Positions 17,036 through 26,034 of a stretch of DNA of 64,000 nt are shown piece by piece. Position 1 is the stretch's first letter. Every line of letters starts with the position of its first letter. A program made the translations under genes and the position numbers. The notes below the pieces were generated by a model that ran no database searches, had not been told where the DNA came from, and was given only the letters and a program-made list of their open reading frames with translations. Location: assembly GCA_020341735.1 (NCBI GenBank), contig CP070833.1:2066707-2130706 (forward strand), in the 5' to 3' direction. This DNA comes from Gammaproteobacteria bacterium (GTDB taxonomy: Bacteria; Pseudomonadota; Gammaproteobacteria; Steroidobacterales; XN24).

Positions 17036-19129
17036 ATGGCCGAGCTTCCAAGCGATGCCAGCAAGACGCTGAGCTCGAACTCTGTCCGCGTGCTCGTCGT
17101 AACCCGTCACCAGGACCGGGCGGAGCTCATCAACAGCATCCTTCGCAACGGTGGCATCCCGTTCCATTATCGCCGCGTCGATGAGGCTGGCACTGCATCG
17201 GAAGTCCTGGAAGTCGGATTCGATCTTGGCGTTGTTTTTGCTGACGAGAATCCGGATGTTCTACGTTCGGTCCTGGACGCCAGGGACCGTTTGGTCCCGG
17301 ATCTGCCGATCATCAGCTGCCGAGCCGAGCTGGACCCGGATCAGCTCAGCGCCGATATCATCGCCGGCGCCTCCGATCTCGTTTCGCAAAACCAGCGCCA
17401 GCGTCTGCTGAGGGTGTTCAGGCGCGAGCTAAGAGCCGCAAGGATGGGACGTGCCCTGCGCGAAGCTGTCACGACAGCGGCATCTTATCGAGAACAGCTC
17501 CAGACATTCATGGCCGGCTCGGCTGACGCGATCTCGCATGTTCAGGAAGGCGTGATCCTTGACACAAACCCCGCCTGGAACCAGCTTTTCGGTTTCGAGG
17601 ATGACACCGAACTGCTCGGCACCCCGATCATGGATATCTTCGCCGAAGATTCTCATGCAACGCTAAAGGGCGCCCTTGTCGCCTGCGCTCAGGAACGTTG
17701 GCCAGGGGACTCTCTGCGCTGCGCCGGCATGGACCGGTCAGGAAGCCTGCTGGATGTCGAGTTGAATTTGGAAACGGCGCAGTTCGAGGGAGAACCATGC
17801 ATCCGGATCAGCATCGTCCCCACGTCCCGCGACGATACCTTGCTGCTGCGCGAACTGCGTGATGCAGTTAACAGGGACCCGGTCACTGGGCTTTTCACCC
17901 GACAATATCTCATTGAGAGCCTTCAGGAGGCAATCAAAGAGCCTCTGAAGGGGGGCGTTCGCGCACTGGCGATCCTGCGACCCGATGCCTTCGCGAATAT
18001 CGTCGAGTCGGTCGGAAGCGTCGCCAGCGAGGACATCCTCGGTGGACTGGCAAGGATCCTGAAGGAGCACGTGCAGCCGAAGGACGTCTATGGGCGATTC
18101 GGCGGCACCCTGTTCGCGGCGCTTGTCTCCCGCGGGAACGTCGGCGATCTGAAAGCCTGGGGTGAGAGTTTCTGCCGCAAGGCCGGCAGCCATTTGTTCG
18201 AGTTCGGCGAGAAATCGGTGTCGGTCAGCTGCACTGTAGGAATGGCATTGGTAGACGGGAAGGACGCGAATATCGACGAGGCCGTGTCCCTGGCCATGCA
18301 TGCCTGCGCCGGCGGACGACTCAAGGGGGGCGACCGGTTCTCATTGAGTTCAGCCGACAAGGAATCCACGGAGATCGAGGAAAATGATCGTCTCTGGGTG
18401 CCGCGGATCAAGCAGGCGCTGATAGAAAAACGCTTCCGGCTGGCTCATCAGCCGATCGCAAGCCTGGCGGGGACCGGCGAGGGCTTTTACGACGTCTTGG
18501 TAAGGATGGTTGACGAACAGGGCGATGAGGTGCTGCCCGGTCAATTCATGGCCGCTGCCGAGCGCAATCAGCTGGTGAAGAATATTGATCGTTGGGTAAT
18601 AGGCGCCACCGTAGCGTGGATGGCGGAGGGCAAAGCCAATCGGGCATTCGTGCGTCTCTCCCAGCCCAGCGTGGGCGACGACACGCTGACGCGATGGCTG
18701 CTGGAGCAGCTCGAATCCGAAAAAATTGCGCCAGACAAACTGGTGCTGCAGGTTCCCGAGATTGTGGCGGACAAGCATCTCAAGGCGACGCGCGATCTGG
18801 CAGAGGAAGCTCGATCGCTGGGATTCGGGTTTGCCATCGAACACTTCGGCGTAGGCGCCCGACCGGCGCAGGTGCTGAGCCACGTGCCCATGGAGTTTCT
18901 CAAGATCGACGGCTCGCTGATGCAGGGCATGGCCAGCGAATCCCATCTGCAGGCCAAGGTGGCCGATCTCGTTGCAGAAGCGCGCGAGAAAGGCATCTCC
19001 ACGATTGCAGAGCGAGTGGAAGACGCCAACACGATGGCCGTGCTCTGGCAACTGGGCGTCGAGTACATCCAGGGATACCAGGTGCGTGAGCCTGAGGTCG
19101 TCCTCGAGGAAGAACCCCCGCTAGGCTGA
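17036..19129 (+). CDS. fimX: FimX-like degenerate GGDEF/EAL cyclic-di-GMP effector
   Basis: A 697-residue protein with a receiver-like domain (about 17-130), PAS domain (about 155-265), GGDEF domain (about 280-440) and EAL domain (about 455-690). Both enzyme motifs are degenerate: GGTLF (356-360) replaces GGDEF, YDVLVR (485-490) replaces E-A-L-x-R, LQVPE replaces L-E-x-T-E and EHFGVG replaces D-D-F-G-T-G, so no cyclase or phosphodiesterase activity is expected. The C-terminal Q-G-Y-Q-V-R-E-P is kept. This architecture matches FimX, a c-di-GMP receptor for polar type IV pili. ATG 17036 is used. A GGAGG lies about 40 bases upstream without a standard in-frame start, so the true N-terminus may differ. 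Confidence 0.82.
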   Translation: MAELPSDASKTLSSNSVRVLVVTRHQDRAELINSILRNGGIPFHYRRVDEAGTASEVLEVGFDLGVVFADENPDVLRSVLDARDRLVPDLPIISCRAELDPDQLSADIIAGASDLVSQNQRQRLLRVFRRELRAARMGRALREAVTTAASYREQLQTFMAGSADAISHVQEGVILDTNPAWNQLFGFEDDTELLGTPIMDIFAEDSHATLKGALVACAQERWPGDSLRCAGMDRSGSLLDVELNLETAQFEGEPCIRISIVPTSRDDTLLLRELRDAVNRDPVTGLFTRQYLIESLQEAIKEPLKGGVRALAILRPDAFANIVESVGSVASEDILGGLARILKEHVQPKDVYGRFGGTLFAALVSRGNVGDLKAWGESFCRKAGSHLFEFGEKSVSVSCTVGMALVDGKDANIDEAVSLAMHACAGGRLKGGDRFSLSSADKESTEIEENDRLWVPRIKQALIEKRFRLAHQPIASLAGTGEGFYDVLVRMVDEQGDEVLPGQFMAAAERNQLVKNIDRWVIGATVAWMAEGKANRAFVRLSQPSVGDDTLTRWLLEQLESEKIAPDKLVLQVPEIVADKHLKATRDLAEEARSLGFGFAIEHFGVGARPAQVLSHVPMEFLKIDGSLMQGMASESHLQAKVADLVAEAREKGISTIAERVEDANTMAVLWQLGVEYIQGYQVREPEVVLEEEPPLG

Positions 19130-21385
19130 TCAGGTCTTACTGTCGACAGCCAGTGCGTCCACCTTGCGCCAACCCCGAGGCAGGAGAGCACCACGACGCC
19201 CGCGAGTCCCGGAATACTTCTCGAGGTCCTTGGGTCTCAGCGTCATAACTCGCTGACCGCAATGGACGAGGACGCGAGAATCCGGAGGTGAAGCGACAAT
19301 CGAGGTCATTCTCTCCTCACCGGACTTCACGCGCGCCGGTGGTATGCCAATGATCTTGATGCCCTTGCCACGGGCCAGTTCCGGCAAATCCTCGATCGGG
19401 AACACGAGCATTCGACCCTCGCTGCTGACCGCCACTACTCTGACCCCGTCTCCGTCCGGCACCCGGGACGGGATAAGGACCTCGCAGCCGACCGGCACCT
19501 TGAGAACGGCTTTTCCAGAACGGTTCCTCGAGTACAGGTCTTCTATCTTGGCTATGAATCCGTAGCCGGCGCTGCTGGCAAGCAGCATCCTGTCTTGTGC
19601 CTGGCCGGTCAATACGCCGGCGAATCCGGCTCCGTCGGGAGGATTCACCCGGCCGGACAGCGGCTCGCCCTGGCCGCGTGCCGACGGCAGTGCGTGGGTG
19701 GGTACGGTGTAAGCACGTCCGGTGGTGTCCAGGAAAACCGACGGCTGGTTGCTCCGCCCAAGGGCGGACGCAAGGTAAGCGTCGCCGGCCTTGTAGCTGA
19801 GCTGCTCGGGATCGATCTCGTGGCCCTTTGCTGCGCGGATCCAACCGTGGCGGGACAGGACCACTGTGACCGGGTCACTCGACACCAGCGCGGACTCGTC
19901 CATCGCCTGGGCCGCCTGACGTTGTACGATTGCGGTTCTGCGTGGATCGCCGAATCGTTCGGCATCCGCATTGATCTCATCGCGAACCAGGCGCTTCAGA
20001 CGTGCCTTGCTGCCGAGCACCTTGGACAGATCCTTCCTCTCGTCATCGAGCTCTTCCTGCTCGCCCCTGATCTTCATCTCCTCGAGTCGAGCCAGGTGGC
20101 GCAGTTTGAGCTCCAGGATGGCTTCAGCCTGCACATCCGTGAGGTCGAAGGTCTCCATCAGCACACCCTTCGGTCGGTCTTCATTGCGGATGATCCGGAT
20201 GACTTCATCGATGTTCAGGTAGGCGACGAGCAATCCGTCGAGGACATGCAGACGGGCTTCCACCTTGTCGAGGCGGAAGCGCAAACGCCTCGTCACGGTG
20301 TCGAGTCGGAATGCCAGCCATTCCTTCAGCAGCGCCCTGAGATCATGGACTCTCGGTCGCCCGTCGAGACCGATCACGTTCATGTTGATCCTGACGGTTC
20401 GTTCCAGATCAGTGGTGGCGAACAGGTGATCCATCAGCGAATCCGTGTCGACGCGATTCGAGCGCGGAACAATGACCAGGCGGGTCGGATTCTCATGATC
20501 TGACTCATCGCGCAAGTCTTCTACCATAGGGAGTTTTTTGGCACGCATCTGCGAGGCTATCTGCTCCAGTATCTTGGCCCCCGATACCTGATGCGGTAGC
20601 TCGCCGACGATTATCTCGCCTGCCTCGCGGCTCCAGGTGGCACGCAGACGCAGGGTGCCCGTCCCGGTCTCGTAGATCCGGCGTATATCCTCGGGCGGAC
20701 TGACGATCTCAGCGCCGCCAGGGAAATCTGGCCCCTGGATATGCTCACAGAGTTCCTGGATCGTGGATTTGGGCGATTCCAGGAGCCGGATGCACGCTGC
20801 CGCTACCTCGCGAAGATTGTGAGGCGGTACATCGGTCGACATACCGACTGCGATGCCGGATGCGCCATTGAGGAGAACATTTGGCAAACGTGAGGGTAGT
20901 CTGCATGGCTCCTTCAGGGTGCCATCGAAGTTCGGAACCCAGTCCACGGTCCCCTGGGCAAGTTCGGCGAGCAGAACCCCAGCATAGGGCGTGAGTTTTG
21001 CCTCCGTATATCGCATGGCTGCAAAGGACTTTGGATCGTCCGGAGAGCCCCAGTTGCCCTGACCGTCAACGACCGGATAGCGAAAACTGAATGCCTGCGC
21101 CATCAGCACCATAGCCTCATAGCAGGCGGCATCACCATGCGGATGATACTTGCCGATCACGTCTCCAACTGTGCGCGCCGATTTCTTCGCCTTCGATCCC
21201 GAGCCGAGGCCCAGTTCGCTCATGGCGAAGATGATCCGTCGCTGTACGGGCTTCAGACCATCACCGATATGCGGTAAGGCGCGGTCCAGGATGACGTACA
21301 TCGAGTAGTCGAGGTAGGCCTTCTCGGCGAACGCCTTCAGTGGCTTTTGCTCGATCCCTTCCAGATCCAGTTCTAGAGTTTCCAT
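19130..21385 (-). CDS. parC: DNA topoisomerase IV subunit A
   Basis: A 751-residue subunit that cuts and rejoins DNA to decatenate chromosomes. The catalytic tyrosine is Tyr126 ([10 protein letters not shown]). The protein follows the E. coli ParC sequence closely through the breakage-reunion domain and the beta-propeller C-terminal domain. In the quinolone-determining region [10 protein letters not shown] the residue matching E. coli Ser80 is Ala86, while the Glu84 equivalent (Glu90) is present. It follows parE by 31 bases on the same strand. Its stop codon abuts the fimX stop (TGATCA) with no spacer. Confidence 0.97.
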   Translation of the reverse strand: METLELDLEGIEQKPLKAFAEKAYLDYSMYVILDRALPHIGDGLKPVQRRIIFAMSELGLGSGSKAKKSARTVGDVIGKYHPHGDAACYEAMVLMAQAFSFRYPVVDGQGNWGSPDDPKSFAAMRYTEAKLTPYAGVLLAELAQGTVDWVPNFDGTLKEPCRLPSRLPNVLLNGASGIAVGMSTDVPPHNLREVAAACIRLLESPKSTIQELCEHIQGPDFPGGAEIVSPPEDIRRIYETGTGTLRLRATWSREAGEIIVGELPHQVSGAKILEQIASQMRAKKLPMVEDLRDESDHENPTRLVIVPRSNRVDTDSLMDHLFATTDLERTVRINMNVIGLDGRPRVHDLRALLKEWLAFRLDTVTRRLRFRLDKVEARLHVLDGLLVAYLNIDEVIRIIRNEDRPKGVLMETFDLTDVQAEAILELKLRHLARLEEMKIRGEQEELDDERKDLSKVLGSKARLKRLVRDEINADAERFGDPRRTAIVQRQAAQAMDESALVSSDPVTVVLSRHGWIRAAKGHEIDPEQLSYKAGDAYLASALGRSNQPSVFLDTTGRAYTVPTHALPSARGQGEPLSGRVNPPDGAGFAGVLTGQAQDRMLLASSAGYGFIAKIEDLYSRNRSGKAVLKVPVGCEVLIPSRVPDGDGVRVVAVSSEGRMLVFPIEDLPELARGKGIKIIGIPPARVKSGEERMTSIVASPPDSRVLVHCGQRVMTLRPKDLEKYSGTRGRRGALLPRGWRKVDALAVDSKT

Positions 21386-21416
21386 CAGTTATCACTCAGC
21401 GGGCGGAATCGTCCAC

Positions 21417-23303
21417 TCAAACTTCGGCAAGATTGCCTTTCTTCTGAAGCCATTCCCGTCGGTCGCCGGAACGCTTTTTAGCCAGCAGCATGTCCATCAA
21501 TTGATCTGTGTGATCCTTGCCGGATACGGTCAGGCGCACCAGGCGGCGCGTCTCGGGGACCATGGTCGTTTCGCGCAGCTGCAGCGCGCTCATCTCGCCC
21601 AAGCCCTTGAAGCGCGTGATCGCGACCTTGCCCTTGAGCTTTTCGGCTTCTATCCGGTCGAGGACACCCTGTCGCTCCGCATCATCGAGAGCGTAGAAGA
21701 CCTTTTTGCCAACGTCGATCCGATACAGCGGCGGCATCGCGACGTAGACATGCCCAGCCTCGACCAGCGGCCTGAAGTGCCTCAGGAACAACGCGCACAG
21801 CAAAGTTGCGATGTGTGCGCCGTCAGAATCCGCGTCGGCGAGTACGCAGATCTTGCCGTAACGGAGCCCGTCCAGATTACCCGATCCGGGATCCACGCCA
21901 ATGGCGACGCTGATATCGTGCACCTCCTGTGAGGCGAGGACCTCTGCAGGGTCCACCTCCCAGGTATTCAGGATCTTGCCGCGCAGAGGCATGATGGCTT
22001 GGAACACCCTGTCCCTCGCCTGCTTGGCAGAGCCGCCGGCCGAGTCGCCTTCTACCAGAAACAACTCCGTAAGCTGCATATCCTGGCTGGTACAGTCAAC
22101 GAGCTTCCCCGGCAGCGCCGGGCCGGTCACCACCCGCTTTCGAACAACTTTGCGACCGGCCTTCAGCCTGCGCTGCGCGTTGCTGATCGCCAGACCGGCG
22201 ATCCGGTCGCCTGCCTCCGGATGCTGATTGAGCCAGAGTCCGAGACAGTCCTTCACGGTCCCGGAAAGGAAGGCCCCACACTCGCGGGACGACAATCGCT
22301 CCTTGGTCTGACCCGAGAACTGCGGATCCTCCATCTTCACGGACAATACGTAACTCACAGATTCCCAGACATCGTCAGGCGTCAGACGCACGCCGCGGGG
22401 CAGAAGATTGCGAAACTCGCAAAACTCCCGCAGAGCGTCGGTCAGGCCCGCGCGCAGACCGGTTACGTGTGTACCGCCTTGGGATGTGGGGATCAGGTTG
22501 ACGTAGCTCTCTGCGGGTTGCCCGCCAGACCCCGGCACCCACATGACCGCCCAGTCCGCACTCTCGCTGCCGCCCTGGACCGAACCTACGAATGGGGTCT
22601 CCGGGATGCACTCGGCCTCGCCGACAGCCTCATCGAGATAGTCGGCAAGGCCTCCTTCATACAGCCACTCCTCTTTCTCTCCGGTAGACTCGACCGCCAT
22701 CCGGACTCTCAAACCCGGGCAGAGAACCGCTTTTGCGCGCAACAGGTGGCGTAGCTTCGGCACCGAAAATTTTGCCGAATCAAAGTAGCCGGAATCTGGC
22801 CAGAATCGCAGCGTCGTCCCGGAATTGCTTTTGCCGACCTTTCCCACTTCCTCCAACGGTGTGCGACGCTCCCCGCCTGAGAAGCTCATGTTGTAGTCCT
22901 TGCCGCCCCGCCTGACCCAGACCTCAAGACTCTTGGAGAGGGCATTGACTACGGAAACACCGACGCCGTGGAGTCCGCCGGCGAAACGATAATTCTTGTT
23001 GGAGAACTTCCCGCCCGCATGAAGACGGGTGAGAATCAGCTCAACGCCCGGCATTTTCTCCTGCGGATGCATATCCGTGGGCATCCCTCGCCCGTCATCG
23101 GCTACCTGCAGCGAGCCATCCTTGAACAGGGTGACGTCGATTCTGCGGCAATGACCCGCAAGCGCCTCGTCGACGCTGTTGTCAATGACTTCCTGCGCAA
23201 GATGATTGGGTCGGGCGGTGTCCGTATACATGCCCGGTCGTCTTCTGACCGGGTCCAGGCCACTGAGGACCTCGATGTCTGATGCGTTGTAAGCCTGGCT
23301 CAT
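21417..23303 (-). CDS. parE: DNA topoisomerase IV subunit B
   Basis: A 628-residue ATPase subunit paired with ParC. The GHKL ATP-binding motif EVIDNSVDEALAGH is near residue 40, the G-x-G region VADDGRGMP and HGVGVSVVNAL follow, and the TOPRIM domain contains VEGDSAGGSAKQ and the D-x-D motif DADSDGAHI. The ATG at 23303 (MSQAYNASDIEVLSG) gives the usual start; a GTG seven codons upstream is possible. It comes directly after a terminator, so transcription probably begins between that terminator and the start. Confidence 0.97.
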   Translation of the reverse strand: MSQAYNASDIEVLSGLDPVRRRPGMYTDTARPNHLAQEVIDNSVDEALAGHCRRIDVTLFKDGSLQVADDGRGMPTDMHPQEKMPGVELILTRLHAGGKFSNKNYRFAGGLHGVGVSVVNALSKSLEVWVRRGGKDYNMSFSGGERRTPLEEVGKVGKSNSGTTLRFWPDSGYFDSAKFSVPKLRHLLRAKAVLCPGLRVRMAVESTGEKEEWLYEGGLADYLDEAVGEAECIPETPFVGSVQGGSESADWAVMWVPGSGGQPAESYVNLIPTSQGGTHVTGLRAGLTDALREFCEFRNLLPRGVRLTPDDVWESVSYVLSVKMEDPQFSGQTKERLSSRECGAFLSGTVKDCLGLWLNQHPEAGDRIAGLAISNAQRRLKAGRKVVRKRVVTGPALPGKLVDCTSQDMQLTELFLVEGDSAGGSAKQARDRVFQAIMPLRGKILNTWEVDPAEVLASQEVHDISVAIGVDPGSGNLDGLRYGKICVLADADSDGAHIATLLCALFLRHFRPLVEAGHVYVAMPPLYRIDVGKKVFYALDDAERQGVLDRIEAEKLKGKVAITRFKGLGEMSALQLRETTMVPETRRLVRLTVSGKDHTDQLMDMLLAKKRSGDRREWLQKKGNLAEV

Positions 23304-23333
23304 CCGGAATGATCTGACCTGCACACGGATACG

Positions 23334-23370
23334 AAAAAACGCCCGGCGCGATTCTATCGCGACCGGGCGT
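23334..23370 (-). terminator. Rho-independent terminator of the rubrerythrin-DUF3501 operon
   Basis: On the minus strand ACGCCCGG (23370-23363) pairs with CCGGGCGT (23346-23339), extended by an inner TCGCGA/CGCG match, and is followed by a run of six T (23339-23334). It lies 28 bases after the DUF3501 stop and just before parE. Confidence 0.85.
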
Positions 23371-23397
23371 CAGACTCTACGCGGACAACTTTCCGGT

Positions 23398-23985
23398 TCA
23401 ACCAAGATCAGCTACGAGCGAGTCCCTCGTCCCGTCGGCAAGGGGAGAGACCATCACCGACAGGTTCGGGTGATCACTTCCTGCGGCGAGGGCGGCCCCG
23501 TTCTTCAGCGCAGCGATCATCTCCTCAGTGAACTCAAAACGCATGAAATGGACCGAGGAGGTCTTCTCCTCAGTCTCCCTATCCATGTCTTCGTCCGCGA
23601 TAGCCCATACCCGATCATAACCTTCGACCTGCATCCAGATACGGTCTTCGACCCCGACCAGACGAGCCAGCGCCGCTCGCCGTTCCTCGGCGTCTGGATA
23701 TTCAAGCATGAAGGTCGCCTTAAGGTTGGTCCCGTCGGGAATCAGCGGATTGTAGGCCTGCAGTTCCTCGTCGATGCCCTCCGCTTCAAAAATCCTTTCG
23801 GCGCGCAGCATCTCCTGGACCTGATATTGCATTGTGAGCCGGTCTTCGAAGTAAAGAGTGGCATGCTCTCCAAGCGGTAGACGCCGGGGTCTCTTATGCT
23901 CCATCACTTTCTGGCGAAAGTCCGAGCGCAGGCGCGCGTAGTCTTCGAGTGAAAAGAGATCATCTCTCGTGAGAGCGGTCATCAT
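23398..23985 (-). CDS. DUF3501 family protein
   Basis: A 195-residue cytoplasmic protein with the hallmark stretch LPLGEHATLYFEDRLTMQY followed by Q-V-Q-E-M-L-R and YNPLIPDGTNLKATFMLEYPD. The biochemical function of DUF3501 is not known. The family regularly occurs with a rubrerythrin and a GlpC-like Fe-S protein, as here, and that link suggests oxidative-stress or peroxide metabolism. ATG 23985 has an AGGAGAGG ribosome site; the ATG at 23982 is an alternative. It is 30 bases downstream of the Fe-S gene and ends at the terminator. Confidence 0.88.
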   Translation of the reverse strand: MMTALTRDDLFSLEDYARLRSDFRQKVMEHKRPRRLPLGEHATLYFEDRLTMQYQVQEMLRAERIFEAEGIDEELQAYNPLIPDGTNLKATFMLEYPDAEERRAALARLVGVEDRIWMQVEGYDRVWAIADEDMDRETEEKTSSVHFMRFEFTEEMIAALKNGAALAAGSDHPNLSVMVSPLADGTRDSLVADLG

Positions 23986-24015
23986 GCAAGCCTCTCCTGC
24001 CAAAAATTGTTGTCG

Positions 24016-25359
24016 TCAGATTCCGTAAGCCTGTCTGAGCAGACTGTGCGGATGTTCCGCCGTGACGCCTTCTCCGGCGCCGTGAGCTATCTGATCTCCC
24101 GCCATGGGACAATCACTGGAGAAATGGTCCGGACCAGCCTCCTTTACCTTCCTGACCACTGGGCGCGCAATCTTCACGGACGCCTGCCGAAATTCGGTCT
24201 TCACGGCATAGGTGCCGTCATGACCCGAGCATCGTTCGATGGCATCCACTTCGGTTTCCGGTACCAGCTGCAGGCAGTCGCGAGTCTTCAGACCGATGTT
24301 CTGAACCCTGAGATGACACGGGACCTGATAAGAGATTTTACCCAACGGCTTGCGGAAATCGGTTCGTAATTTGTCTTCCTTGTGCCGCAACATGAGGTAC
24401 TCGAAGGGATCGAAAATCGCACGGGCGACTTTCTGGACCTCGGCATCATCGGGGAACATTAACGGGAGTTCCTGCTTGAACATCAGCACACATGACGGCA
24501 CGGGCGCGACGATGTCCCATCCGTCGTCGATCATCTTTGCCATCACGGGGACATTGGATTCCTTCGCTTTCTCTACAGAATCCAGATCGCCAAGCTCCAG
24601 CTTCGGCATGCCGCAACAGCGCTCTGAAGGCAGCAGCGTCACGGGGATCCCATTGTGTTCGAAGACCGCTACGAGATCCTCCCCGACTTCAGGGACATTG
24701 CGATTACCGTAGCAGGTGGCGAACAGCGCAACCCGCCCCCGCGTCGGCCCCACCGCCTCCACGTTGCCGGAGGGACGATGGTTCGCGAGACGTTTCCTGA
24801 GTGTCTTGCTGTGGTACTCCGGCACCGGTGCGTCGCGATCGACACCCAGGACCTTCTCCAGCACGCGCCTGCCCGCCCCGCTACGGTTGACCGCGTTAAC
24901 GGCCGTGGAGATGACGGGGATCCCGGCCAGCGTTCCCACCCTGTCAGTGGCGGACAGAATCTTGTCCCTGGCGCTGGCCCCGTACTGGCGAAATCGTACT
25001 GCCTTGGCCCGCAACATGAGGTGTGGGAAATCGATATTCCAGGGATGCGGCGGGACATAGGGACATTTCGACATGTAGCACATGTCGCACAGATAGCAGT
25101 GATCGACGACGTCCCAGTAGACCTCTTTGGCGACGCCATCCAGCTCCAAGGTGTCGGACTCGTCGATGGCATCAAAAAGGGTGGGAAAAGAGTTGCACAG
25201 GCTGAAGCAGCGTCTGCAGCCGTGGCAGATATCGTAGACCCGCTCGAGCTCCACGAACAGGTCTTTCTCGTCGTAGAAATTATCGGACTTCCAGTCCAGC
25301 GGATGGCGCGTGGGCGCCTCCAGGCTGCCCTCCCGGCGGTCACTTATATCGCCACTCAT
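24016..25359 (-). CDS. GlpC / heterodisulfide-reductase-like Fe-S oxidoreductase
   Basis: A 447-residue protein with two N-terminal [4Fe-4S] cysteine clusters, C-H-G-C-R-R-C-F-S-L-C and C-Y-L-C-D-M-C-Y-M-S-K-C-P, separated by about 45 residues. Two C-terminal cysteine-rich (CCG-type) domains follow: the first has the standard SERCCGMPKLELGD, whereas the second reads ERCSGHDGTYAVK, with serine in place of the second cysteine. Such proteins move electrons between a quinone or thiol donor and a partner. Co-occurrence with rubrerythrin and DUF3501 suggests it feeds electrons to the rubrerythrin; the partner is inference. ATG 25359 is preceded by GGGAG. Confidence 0.88.
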   Translation of the reverse strand: MSGDISDRREGSLEAPTRHPLDWKSDNFYDEKDLFVELERVYDICHGCRRCFSLCNSFPTLFDAIDESDTLELDGVAKEVYWDVVDHCYLCDMCYMSKCPYVPPHPWNIDFPHLMLRAKAVRFRQYGASARDKILSATDRVGTLAGIPVISTAVNAVNRSGAGRRVLEKVLGVDRDAPVPEYHSKTLRKRLANHRPSGNVEAVGPTRGRVALFATCYGNRNVPEVGEDLVAVFEHNGIPVTLLPSERCCGMPKLELGDLDSVEKAKESNVPVMAKMIDDGWDIVAPVPSCVLMFKQELPLMFPDDAEVQKVARAIFDPFEYLMLRHKEDKLRTDFRKPLGKISYQVPCHLRVQNIGLKTRDCLQLVPETEVDAIERCSGHDGTYAVKTEFRQASVKIARPVVRKVKEAGPDHFSSDCPMAGDQIAHGAGEGVTAEHPHSLLRQAYGI

Positions 25360-25380
25360 CGGAACTCCCGGATCAATGCC

Positions 25381-25404
25381 AGGGGCTGCCGGACGGCAGC
25401 CCCT
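25381..25404 (-). promoter_or_regulatory. Perfect stem-loop between rubrerythrin and the Fe-S gene
   Basis: AGGGGCTGCC (25381-25390) and GGCAGCCCCT (25395-25404) pair perfectly around a four-base loop. No T-run follows on the minus strand, so it is not a classic terminator. It lies between two genes of one operon and could stop exonucleases or partly terminate, raising rubrerythrin message over the distal genes. Confidence 0.6.
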
Positions 25405-25420
25405 GAATCAAGATATCTGC

Positions 25421-25843
25421 TCAGTCTTCGAGGTTATCCAGGGCCTTCTGGAAGCGATTCGCATGGCTCCGCTCTGCCTTGGCCAATGTCTCGAACCAGT
25501 CCCCGATTTCGTCAAAACCTTCATCCCGGGCGGTCTTGGCCATGCCCGGGTACATATCGGTGTATTCGTGCGTCTCTCCGGCAATGGCTGCCTTGAGGTT
25601 GTTCGCGGTACCGCCGATCGGCAATCCGGTAGCCGGATCCCCTACCGCCTCGAGATACTCGAGATGACCGTGCGCATGTCCGGTTTCGCCTTCGGCAGTC
25701 GAGCGGAACACTGTTGCTACATCGTTGTAGCCTTCCACGTCTGCCTTCGACGCAAAGTAAAGATAACGACGATTGGCCTGAGATTCGCCAGCAAACGCAT
25801 CTTTCAAATTCTGTTCAGTGTTTGAGCCCTTCAAATCAGCCAT
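25421..25843 (-). CDS. Rubrerythrin-family diiron protein without rubredoxin domain
   Basis: A 140-residue four-helix protein. Diiron ligands are seen in [16 protein letters not shown], in the [11 protein letters not shown] pair, in [13 protein letters not shown] and in [11 protein letters not shown], each carrying the E or E-x-x-H needed. The C-terminal rubredoxin domain of classical rubrerythrin is absent, so electrons must come from another protein, plausibly the Fe-S protein encoded next. Rubrerythrins reduce hydrogen peroxide. The ATG at 25843 has GGAG nearby. It is the first gene of the operon, with a strong promoter and two inverted repeats upstream. Confidence 0.92.
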   Translation of the reverse strand: MADLKGSNTEQNLKDAFAGESQANRRYLYFASKADVEGYNDVATVFRSTAEGETGHAHGHLEYLEAVGDPATGLPIGGTANNLKAAIAGETHEYTDMYPGMAKTARDEGFDEIGDWFETLAKAERSHANRFQKALDNLED

Positions 25844-25871
25844 TTGCTTTCTCCTGCATCAGAACAAGCGA

Positions 25872-25912
25872 GGGAAGAGGGTTTGTCTTCCCGTTAATTA
25901 GATCAGTTCTAA
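25872..25912 (-). promoter_or_regulatory. Two inverted repeats in the rubrerythrin 5' leader
   Basis: TTAGA-N5-TCTAA (25898-25912) starts about six bases after the predicted transcription start, a position typical of repressor operators. GGGAAGA-N7-TCTTCCC (25872-25892) follows in the leader and could form an RNA hairpin 30 bases before the start codon. I cannot match either to a named regulator with confidence. Confidence 0.45.
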
Positions 25913-25924
25913 ATTGAATTCACG

Positions 25925-25953
25925 ACTCTAGTGCGCGTGACAGAAGCTGTCAA
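25925..25953 (-). promoter_or_regulatory. Sigma-70 promoter of the rubrerythrin operon
   Basis: On the minus strand TTGACA (25953-25948), a 17-base spacer and TAGAGT (25930-25925) form a near-consensus promoter. Predicted transcription begins near 25918, giving a leader of about 75 bases. Confidence 0.7.
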
Positions 25954-25977
25954 CAGATCAAAGTGTAGCAGGCTAAA

Positions 25978-26006
25978 TTGACCGTTTGGATACGCGTCGG
26001 TAAGGT
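25978..26006 (+). promoter_or_regulatory. Possible promoter of xseB-ispA-dxs
   Basis: TTGACC (25978-25983), 17 bases, then TAAGGT (26001-26006). The -35 is good and the -10 is weak. It faces away from the rubrerythrin promoter 25 bases to the left and would start a leader of about 20 bases before xseB. Confidence 0.4.
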
Positions 26007-26034
26007 ATCGCAGCCCAATAGTTCGGACCGGATA

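Noticed and set aside
24655-25596. A 313-codon plus-strand frame over the Fe-S and rubrerythrin genes
   Set aside because: Antisense to two genes with clear cysteine and diiron motifs; crosses their promoter-side boundaries and has no family match.
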